A stretch of 33,190 nt of DNA. It comes from Fibrobacter sp. GTDB taxonomy: Bacteria; Fibrobacterota; Fibrobacteria; Fibrobacterales; Fibrobacteraceae. Shown here piece after piece: positions 24,463-30,494 of the stretch (the first letter of the stretch is position 1; every line of letters starts with the position of its first letter). The position numbers and the translations under genes are program-made. The stretch spans positions 1 to 33,190 of the forward strand of contig JAKSID010000028.1 of assembly GCA_024399035.1 (NCBI GenBank), given 5' to 3'. Below the pieces are notes generated by a model that did not search any database, had not been told where the DNA came from, and was given only the letters and a program-made list of their open reading frames with translations.

Positions 24463-25589
24463 TAGACTTCCTCCACCGGCAACTGGTCAAATTCGTAGTT
24501 AAAGCTCTTGAGAACGCCCTCGCCTTCTGCCTCGAGAATGGAAAGGTTGCGAACCATCTGGTCGGCGGCATTCATAAAGGCCTTTGCAGACTCGGAGTTG
24601 GGATACTTGAGAACCGCAGGAATGCCAGCGTCGCCACAGTCAGCTACAGCGGGTTCCAGGGGCACCTTGCTCATGAGAGGCACGCCCCAGCGCTTGGCGA
24701 TGCTTTCGCCGCCGCCCTGACGGAAAATGTAGTGAGGTTTGTTGCACTGGTCACAGACAAAGTAACTCATGTTTTCCACAATGCCGATGACAGGAACGCC
24801 CACATTATCGAACATGGCGATACCCTTACGGCAGTCGGCCAAGGCAACTTCCTGGGGAGTGGTCACCACCACAGCACCTGCCATGGGGCAGTTCTGGGTA
24901 AGAGTCAGCTGGATATCACCGGTTCCTGGAGGAAAGTCCACCAGAAGGTAATCCAGCTTGCCCCAACGAACATGATGGATAAAATGCTGGATCATCTGGC
25001 TTACCATAGGACCGCGCCAGATGGTAGCCTTGTCGGAGTCAGCGAACATGCACATAGACACGATGCTGATGCCGCCCTTGGCTTCTACGGGGGCGATGGT
25101 ATTGTCGTCGAAAACTTCGGGAGCCTTGTCGATGCCGAACATAAGGCCCATGCTGGGGCCATAAATATCGGCATCAAGAATACCCACGCGGGCCCCAGAC
25201 AAACTTAAGGCCATAGCCAAGTTTGCGGTGACAGTGGACTTGCCCACGCCACCCTTGCCGCTGGCCACTGCCACCACATGGGCTACTTCGCCAATGTGGG
25301 AATCCTTGGCAGCCTGGGCGGCAGAGTTACCCGTAGCAGAGCCCCCTTCCTTGGCAGTGAAAGTCACGTTCACTTCGGAAGCACCGAGGCTCTTCACAAT
25401 AGCAATGCACTGGTCCTTGAACTGGTCGCGGATAGGGCAAGTGGGAGTTGTCAGTCGAAGATCGAAACTGACCTTATCACCCTCAATTTTCAAGTTCTGC
25501 ACAAAGTCCAGTTCCACAATGTTCTTGTGAAGATCCGGATCCTGCACGGCGCAAAGCGCCTTCAAAATGGTCTGTTCGTTCAGTTGCAT
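24462..25589 (-). CDS. Mrp/ApbC family iron-sulfur cluster carrier ATPase
   Basis: A 375-residue protein. Residues 1-80 are an MIP18/DUF59 domain (DPDLHKNIVELDFV, TTPTCPIRDQF). Residues 100-350 are the P-loop ATPase with the deviant Walker A GKGGVGKST at 111-119, the family block ILDADIYGPSMGLMFG and VDFPPGTGDIQLTL. The cluster-binding CxxC is Cys279-Cys282 (FVCDQC). The family carries and transfers iron-sulfur clusters to apoproteins in the cytoplasm. AGGA precedes the ATG. It starts 10 bp after the ABC ATPase stop and overlaps the DUF971 gene by one base. Confidence 0.95.
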   Translation of the reverse strand: MQLNEQTILKALCAVQDPDLHKNIVELDFVQNLKIEGDKVSFDLRLTTPTCPIRDQFKDQCIAIVKSLGASEVNVTFTAKEGGSATGNSAAQAAKDSHIGEVAHVVAVASGKGGVGKSTVTANLAMALSLSGARVGILDADIYGPSMGLMFGIDKAPEVFDDNTIAPVEAKGGISIVSMCMFADSDKATIWRGPMVSQMIQHFIHHVRWGKLDYLLVDFPPGTGDIQLTLTQNCPMAGAVVVTTPQEVALADCRKGIAMFDNVGVPVIGIVENMSYFVCDQCNKPHYIFRQGGGESIAKRWGVPLMSKVPLEPAVADCGDAGIPAVLKYPNSESAKAFMNAADQMVRNLSILEAEGEGVLKSFNYEFDQLPVEEV

Positions 25590-25599
25590 AGTCGCGTTC

Positions 25600-27054
25600 C
25601 TAGTTCAAGGAGAACTTGGGCATTCTCAACAAATGAGTCATGCAAGGCGGCCATTCTTCTTCGTAATGGCTCACCAAAATAATAGTTGTTTCTGTAGACA
25701 AGAGCTGCAGCAAGTGGAAAATCTTTTCGCGGTATTCGCCCTTCAATCCCTGGGAGGGTTCGTCCAGCAAAAGAATCTTGGGCGGGCGAATTGCTGCGCG
25801 GGCCATCAGCACCAAGCGCTTGTCGATGGGAGACAAGGTGCGAATATTCTGATTCACATCTTCGAAACCCAGGTACTTCAACCATTCGCGAGCCTTGGAC
25901 TTTTCTTCCCAAGTAGGATTGGCAGCCTTGCAAAGATTAGGAGTAAAACCAGTAAGGAGAACTTCCAGAATGCTCAAATCTTCGCGGTACTGCAAAGCAA
26001 GTTCCGGAGAGAAGAAACCCAGCTTGGCCTTGTGATCCCAAATGTTGAGACCGCGGCCCGGGCGTTCACCCAAAAGCGTAATATCGTTGTTGTAGATCTG
26101 CGGGTGGTCTGCGGTAAGCATGCCCAAAAGCGTACTCTTGCCGGCACCGTTCTCCCCCATCACAGCCCAATGTTCGCCCTTACGGACGGTCCAGTTCAAA
26201 TTCTTAAGGACATCCGTTTCACCGAAACGGACATTGACGTTCTTCAAGTCAAACAGAACTTCCGCATTGTTTTCAGATGTCATCCCGGGCGCGTCAGTTG
26301 TCATCCCGGGCGCGTCAGTTGTCATCCCGGGCTTGACCCGGGATCTCCCTGTCTGCAGTTCCACAACCTCGTAATCCTTCAGTTCCTTCTTCGTAAACTT
26401 GGGCTGTGCCGCAGCTTCGGGCAACTTACCCTCGTACTGAGTAAAGGTCTTGTCCGCATAAACGAAAGCAGGAATCTCCGGCAGCAGTTCATCTTCACGA
26501 GCCAGGCGCACCGCAATCTTCAAGCCTGCGCCACGGCTGCGAGCCAATTCAGCAACACAGCCCGCCAAGTGCGCGCGGTATTCCGGGTCCAGACCGCCGA
26601 ACAAATCATTGAAGTACACCCATTCAGGCTTTTCCATCCACATGCGGGCAAGCAGTACGCGACGCAACTCGCCATTAGAAAGGCTGAGCAACTTACGGTC
26701 CAAAATAGCCGGCAGCAAGTCCGCGATCTTCAAAGCTTCATCAAGCTTATCGGGGTCCGTTTCCGGCCATGCCATATCGTCAATATAGCGGTCGGTCTGC
26801 AAAAAGAACTTCTTGTTCAAAAGCAGGTTACGTACCAGCGGAGCCTCTTCGTCGTGTAGGCTAATAAAACGCTGCTGAAAAAACGGAGCCAGCGCCTGCT
26901 GGATCTTTCGCTGAATAGCCTCCGACATAGTGGAGACATTTTCACGCTGGTTCAAGAAATGAGTAATGACTCGGTCAAGATCCTCGCCTTCTGTGCTAAA
27001 AATCTGCACCTGCGGGAACTTCTCGATCAAAGCCTCAAAACGTTTAAATTCCAT
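25600..27054 (-). CDS. Tandem ABC ATPase, ModF-like, with complementary degenerate halves
   Basis: A 484-residue protein with two ABC domains and no membrane segments. The first half has no Walker A but keeps a signature LSNGE (125-129) and a Walker B-like WVYFND (145-150) without the catalytic Glu. The second half has Walker A GENGAGKS (300-307), Walker B ILLLDEP (427-433) and His463, but its signature is LSPID instead of LSGGQ. Only one complete composite ATP site seems possible. Residues about 237-262 in the linker are encoded by CCCGGG repeat elements, including two PGMTTDA units. The closest layout I know is ModF/PhrA, of unclear function. The likely promoter element ends 5 nt before the ATG. 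Confidence 0.88.
   Translation of the reverse strand: MEFKRFEALIEKFPQVQIFSTEGEDLDRVITHFLNQRENVSTMSEAIQRKIQQALAPFFQQRFISLHDEEAPLVRNLLLNKKFFLQTDRYIDDMAWPETDPDKLDEALKIADLLPAILDRKLLSLSNGELRRVLLARMWMEKPEWVYFNDLFGGLDPEYRAHLAGCVAELARSRGAGLKIAVRLAREDELLPEIPAFVYADKTFTQYEGKLPEAAAQPKFTKKELKDYEVVELQTGRSRVKPGMTTDAPGMTTDAPGMTSENNAEVLFDLKNVNVRFGETDVLKNLNWTVRKGEHWAVMGENGAGKSTLLGMLTADHPQIYNNDITLLGERPGRGLNIWDHKAKLGFFSPELALQYREDLSILEVLLTGFTPNLCKAANPTWEEKSKAREWLKYLGFEDVNQNIRTLSPIDKRLVLMARAAIRPPKILLLDEPSQGLKGEYREKIFHLLQLLSTETTIILVSHYEEEWPPCMTHLLRMPKFSLN
26278..26346. repeat. CCCGGG palindrome plus 21-bp direct repeats inside the ABC gene
   Basis: One full palindrome ATCCCGGG-CTTGA-CCCGGGAT (26324-26344) is preceded by two identical 21-bp units (26278-26298, 26299-26319) that carry half of it. 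Because 21 is a multiple of three, the linker gains seven residues per unit with no frameshift. Confidence 0.9.
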
Positions 27055-27059
27055 GCCCG

Positions 27060-27067
27060 CAAAGATA
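27060..27067 (-). promoter_or_regulatory. Candidate -7 element of the ABC-mrp operon
   Basis: On the minus strand TATCTTTG-CGGGC-ATG: an exact TAnnTTTG match ending 5 nt before the start codon, just behind the esterase terminator. Confidence 0.5.
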
Positions 27068-27092
27068 GCAAAATTTCAATTTAGCCTACGCG

Positions 27093-27120
27093 AAAAAACT
27101 CCCGACAGAGTGCCGGGAGT
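27093..27120 (-). terminator. Esterase terminator
   Basis: The stem ACTCCCG/CGGGAGT (27098-27120) is followed on the minus strand by a T-run. It lies beyond the 96-bp repeats, so these would be part of the esterase mRNA 3' end. It also has a short T-run on the plus strand. Confidence 0.82.
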
Positions 27121-27148
27121 TTTATCCAAAGAGAGAGTTTACGTTAAA

Positions 27149-27449
27149 GCGTTGCGGTCATTTGTGAGCCGTAGGTGCCAATTATTAAATTGGCATCGAA
27201 GGCGAGAGCAACGCTCTGTCATAAGTTTTCAATCTGAATCTAGAGCGTTGCGGTCATTTGTGAGCCGTAGGTGCCAATTATTAAATTGGCATCGAAGGCG
27301 AGAGCAACGCTCTGTCATAAGTTTTCAATCTGAATCTAGAGCGTTGCGGTCATTTGTGAGCCGTAGGTGCCAATTATTAAATTGGCATCGAAGGCGAGAG
27401 CAACGCTCTGTCATAAGTTTTCAATCTGAATCTAGAGCGTTGCGGTCAT
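27149..27449. repeat. Three identical 96-bp tandem repeats
   Basis: Units at 27149-27244, 27245-27340 and 27341-27436 are identical, and a 13-bp start of a fourth (GCGTTGCGGTCAT) ends one base from the esterase stop codon. Each unit holds a perfect TGCCAATT/AATTGGCA hairpin with an ATTA loop, extendable to about 15 positions. Units 2 and 3 also have outer 10-bp arms AGAGCGTTGC/GCAACGCTCT; unit 1 has a shortened left arm. Together with the terminator and the ABC promoter this explains the gene-free stretch 27055-27450. Confidence 0.95.
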
Positions 27450-27450
27450 A

Positions 27451-28914
27451 TTAGAACTGGGTAAAGAAATCCCAAGTTGCCTTCGGAACCCAAGACTGAG
27501 TTGCGCCCGGATCCTTGTGGTCCCAAATGTGGCCACCGTTCTGAGTGCACCACTTGACCGGGAAGCGTTCGTCCACAGTCTTGTAGTCGTAGCAGAGATG
27601 AGGACCAGAGCCGGAGTATTCCTGAGCCTGTTCACCGCTTGCATCGGTAAAGCCCGGGCCGTTATGTTTCAGCACAGTGTTACGTGCAGCGCGGCCGAAT
27701 GCCGGAGTGCAAAGATTGTCTTGCAAGCCCAGCACACCCATCCAAGCAATGGACTTACCGGAATGAGGCGGAACATAAATATTCACTTCTGCAGTTTCGT
27801 AAACAGCTACGCCACGGAGCACATGCTGATGGTCGCGAGAAAGACCGTTGGTGAACATGGAGCCATAGCTAAAGCCAGAGGAGAACACGCGAGAAGAGTC
27901 AATGCAAAGGTTGCTCTGGAGATCTGCCAAAAGTTCATCGAACAAGGTGTAGTCATCCTGAGCCCAGGGAGCCTGATTACCGTTACCTTCGGGAGCCACG
28001 AAGATGGTGGTCTTTTCGGTATCCAGCGGTTTCATGCCATAGTAGCCTTCTTGCTGAACGCCACCGGCCCAGCCACCCATGCAGTGCATGCCGAACACAA
28101 GGCGATAAGGCTTGTTGTTGTCGTAGTTGTCAGGAATGTCGATGCGGATAGTGCGCTTGCCCTTACTCCACTGGAAATCATAGCTACCAGACTTTACGCG
28201 GTTCCAGGTCTTGCCGCAACCACGGGTAGGAACAGGAGCGTTACCCTTTGCCCAACCGAAATCAAAAGTTTCTTCGGAGCCTGCAGCCTTTTCCAAAGTC
28301 AAAGCCACGTTGGTATCAAGATTTGCAAGGGCCACAGTCAAAGTGTCGTAGCCATCCATTACCACTTGAAGAGTTGCACCTGCAGCATCTTCTTTCTTAA
28401 GGGCCTTTACTTCGGGATTGCCGAAAGAAGAACCATAAGTTCCGTGGGCGGTAAACTTCAAGTTCTGCATTGCAGAGCCCATCTTGACGCGAGCGAAATA
28501 AGTACCTTCGGACTTTACAAAGCCGCGAAGATCCACAGAGCCAGCCCCCTGAAGAGTCTTGTTCAAAATGCGAACGCCAACGGCATCAAAAATCTGAACC
28601 TGAACCGGATTTACGCCAGACTGAGAGAACGAAAGAACGCCATTGTTCACACCGATAAAGCCGGGATTAATCATAGCGGTGAGCGACTGAACCTTGTTGT
28701 CGTTATAATCAGCAGAAATAGGCGTATCACGCAGGGTAAAGCTACCCACGCCATCAGTTTCTGTAGAAAGGTTCAGGCTAGGCAAGCTAACAGCGGCGCC
28801 CTTAACGGCCTTACCCTTGGAATCGGAAACCGAACCAGTTAAAATGAAAGCATTTGCAGCGGTAGCAGCTAAGGCTACAGCCAAACCAAAGGACACGAAT
28901 CCCTTATTTATCAT
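27451..28914 (-). CDS. Secreted CE1/PHB-depolymerase-like esterase (feruloyl or acetylxylan type)
   Basis: A 487-residue protein with a signal peptide cleaved near TAANA-F (residue 22). Residues about 24-90 look like a carboxypeptidase-regulatory-type beta domain. Residues about 105-160 (VQIFDAVGVRILNKTL, then EGTYFARVKMG) resemble a type IX sorting-type domain, here internal. The catalytic domain from about residue 235 has DIPDNYDNNKPYRLVFGMHC, the nucleophile elbow GFSYG (Ser about 349) and a likely catalytic His in NGGHIWD (about 460). Such enzymes remove ester side groups from plant xylan. An AAGGAG site precedes the ATG. The gene is followed by the 96-bp repeats. Confidence 0.88.
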   Translation of the reverse strand: MINKGFVSFGLAVALAATAANAFILTGSVSDSKGKAVKGAAVSLPSLNLSTETDGVGSFTLRDTPISADYNDNKVQSLTAMINPGFIGVNNGVLSFSQSGVNPVQVQIFDAVGVRILNKTLQGAGSVDLRGFVKSEGTYFARVKMGSAMQNLKFTAHGTYGSSFGNPEVKALKKEDAAGATLQVVMDGYDTLTVALANLDTNVALTLEKAAGSEETFDFGWAKGNAPVPTRGCGKTWNRVKSGSYDFQWSKGKRTIRIDIPDNYDNNKPYRLVFGMHCMGGWAGGVQQEGYYGMKPLDTEKTTIFVAPEGNGNQAPWAQDDYTLFDELLADLQSNLCIDSSRVFSSGFSYGSMFTNGLSRDHQHVLRGVAVYETAEVNIYVPPHSGKSIAWMGVLGLQDNLCTPAFGRAARNTVLKHNGPGFTDASGEQAQEYSGSGPHLCYDYKTVDERFPVKWCTQNGGHIWDHKDPGATQSWVPKATWDFFTQF

Positions 28915-28950
28915 ACCAAACTCCTTTTAAGGGCTTACCAGGCCCGTTTA

Positions 28951-28958
28951 TAAAATTA
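28951..28958 (-). promoter_or_regulatory. Candidate esterase promoter element
   Basis: On the minus strand TAATTTTA lies about 36 nt before the ATG. The leader would contain a small GGGC/GCCC hairpin and the AAGGAG site. Confidence 0.35.
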
Positions 28959-29064
28959 CATCTCGTATGAATTTTTTTATCATATAGCAAAGCAAATGTT
29001 GTGGACAATATATCCAAAAACATTTACACACTTTAAACCTTCAAACTTCATGATTTTGGGCCAT

Positions 29065-30138
29065 ATGAACGAAATTCTTCAAAAGATTATTACTTGTGCA
29101 AAAAAAGGAGACTTTTCTTCTACACGTATGAGTCCGACCGAAGGTCTTGACATTTTAAGAAACGTTCCCTGGACCGAAGTGGTAGAAGCAGCAAACGTTG
29201 TTCGTAATGCGCGACTCCCAGGAAACAAGGTGGGCTACACCGCCTTTAGAATTATTAACTACACCAACGTTTGCGAAGTCACTTGCAGTTTTTGCAGTTT
29301 CTGCAGACCGTTCAAAAGCCCCGAGGCCTACGTATTGTCACTAGACGAAATCCGTCAGAAAACAATAGAAGCAAAGGCAAAGGGCGCCGATCAGATTTTT
29401 CTTCAGGGCGGCGTCAACAAAGAAATCCCCCTTTCCTATTATGTTGACGTTCTGAAAATGCTTACCCAGGAAATGGGCGTTACAGTCCGCGGATTCTCTC
29501 CCGTTGAATTGGTCAGAATCGCACAGTACAACAAAATGAGTCTGGACGAACTTCTGGACATTTTCAAAGCAGCAGGCCTCAGCTCTGTACCAGGTGCCGG
29601 CGCAGAAATTCTCAGCGACCGCATGCGTCAAAAACTAAGCCCCCGCAAGCTCCCCGCCCAGGAATGGTGCGACGCATTGGCCGCCTGCCACAAGAAGGGC
29701 CTGCCCGGCAGCGCAAACATCGTCTTCGGCAGCGATGAAACCGACGAAGAAATCATCGAGCATCTGGAATACGTCCGCAAGACCCAGGATCTGGCCGTCG
29801 CCGCAAACGTCGCAGGCTTCAATAGTTTCGTTGTCTGGACATTCCAGCCCCAGACAGACAGCTTCCCCATCCGACACGTTCGCGGGGACGAATACCTAAA
29901 GCTACTGGCCCTCAGCCGCCTCTACCTGGACAACATCCCCCACATCGAAGTCTCCCTGCTGGGAATGGGCCTTTCCTTAGGCGAATTGGGCCTGCACGCC
30001 GGCGCCGACGACATCAACAGTATCGTCATTGAAGAAAACGTGCTTGAAAATCACGGTCTCACCACCATCGAACAGGCAGAAAAGTTCATCAAAGACGCCG
30101 GTTTCACCCCCTACCGCCGCACCCTGAACTTTGACTAA
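29065..30138 (+). CDS. mqnC: Cyclic dehypoxanthinyl futalosine synthase MqnC
   Basis: A radical SAM enzyme of the futalosine route to menaquinone, closing dehypoxanthine futalosine into its cyclic form. The cluster motif is NYTNVCEVTCSFCSFCRP (CxxxCxxC). QIFLQGGVNKEIPL, GAGAEILSDRMRQKLSPRK, FGSDETDEEIIEHL, TFQPQTDSF, LYLDNIPHIEV and EENVLENHG follow the MqnC rather than the MqnE pattern, as does the final AGFTPYRRT. I take the ATG at 29065 (357 residues); ATGs at 29050 and 28996 are in frame, and none has a clear ribosome-binding site. No other mqn gene is nearby. A bidirectional terminator follows. Confidence 0.9.
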   Translation: MNEILQKIITCAKKGDFSSTRMSPTEGLDILRNVPWTEVVEAANVVRNARLPGNKVGYTAFRIINYTNVCEVTCSFCSFCRPFKSPEAYVLSLDEIRQKTIEAKAKGADQIFLQGGVNKEIPLSYYVDVLKMLTQEMGVTVRGFSPVELVRIAQYNKMSLDELLDIFKAAGLSSVPGAGAEILSDRMRQKLSPRKLPAQEWCDALAACHKKGLPGSANIVFGSDETDEEIIEHLEYVRKTQDLAVAANVAGFNSFVVWTFQPQTDSFPIRHVRGDEYLKLLALSRLYLDNIPHIEVSLLGMGLSLGELGLHAGADDINSIVIEENVLENHGLTTIEQAEKFIKDAGFTPYRRTLNFD

Positions 30139-30172
30139 ACCATAAAAACGGCTAAATTCCGCTAAAAACGGC

Positions 30173-30207
30173 AAAAAAAACTAAGGCGGCCTTTTTGAGG
30201 TCGCCTT
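30173..30207. terminator. Bidirectional terminator between mqnC and the 20-aa ORF
   Basis: The 9-bp stem AAGGCGGCC/GGTCGCCTT (one G-T pair) lies at 30183-30207. On the minus strand it is followed by AG and eight T residues, a strong terminator for the small ORF. On the plus strand the tail is only CTTTCT, weaker for mqnC. Confidence 0.85.
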
Positions 30208-30234
30208 CTTTCTATCAACTGTGCCTTTTTCGTA

Positions 30235-30297
30235 TTAGATCAGAGCCTTGCCAGACTTGAGCTGTTTAACGATGAGGTAAGCAAGCAGACAGTACAT
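30235..30297 (-). CDS. 20-residue hydrophobic peptide ORF
   Basis: The reading frame encodes MYCLLAYLIVKQLKSGKALI. A strong AAGGAG ribosome-binding site lies 5 nt before the ATG. A promoter-like pair (TAATATTG with TTGAAG upstream) lies about 40 nt upstream and a T8 terminator 28 nt downstream, so it forms a complete small transcription unit of about 155 nt. The peptide has a hydrophobic first half and a basic second half, like small membrane peptides. I know no family for it. It sits in the 356-bp space between mqnC and batD that otherwise holds no gene. Confidence 0.55.
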   Translation of the reverse strand: MYCLLAYLIVKQLKSGKALI

Positions 30298-30334
30298 ATT
30301 CACTCCTTCTTTGTGACTTCGATTACAACGGCGC

Positions 30335-30365
30335 CAATATTAACATTTTTTTACTAACGCTTCAA
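30335..30365 (-). promoter_or_regulatory. Candidate promoter of the 20-aa ORF
   Basis: On the minus strand TTGAAG (30360-30365) is spaced 17 bp from TAATAT(TG) (30335-30342). Transcription would start near 30330, giving a leader of about 33 nt. Confidence 0.5.
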
Positions 30366-30481
30366 GGGAAAAAATGATATAAAAGGCGAAAATTTTTCTT
30401 TATGAACATTACATTTTCTTGCATCTTTACCTTACGGGCCTAATTCGGTGGCCTTTTCCCATTTTTCACGTCAAAATTTGG

Positions 30482-30489
30482 TAATTTTG
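30482..30489 (+). promoter_or_regulatory. Candidate -7 element of batD
   Basis: TAATTTTG is an exact TAnnTTTG match ending 5 nt before the ATG at 30495. It is half of a small CAAAATT/AATTTTG inverted repeat (30472-30489). Confidence 0.5.
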
Positions 30490-30494
30490 GCATT

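Noticed and set aside
25567..26859. 430-residue open frame on the plus strand
   Set aside because: It is the mirror of the ABC ATPase and mrp genes, which have clear motifs. GC-rich third positions leave the opposite strand open.
27149..27449. CRISPR array or integron attC array
   Set aside because: The units are contiguous and identical over their full 96 bp, with no unique spacers, no cas genes and no integrase.
26966..27454. 162-residue repetitive open frame on the plus strand with a 32-residue repeat
   Set aside because: It is just the 96-bp DNA repeat read in one frame (96 is divisible by three); there is no credible start, and the Arg/Ser-rich product is typical of noncoding DNA.
27517..28842. 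441-residue open frame on the plus strand
   Set aside because: It is antisense to the esterase with signal peptide and GxSxG motif; no start signal or domain supports it.
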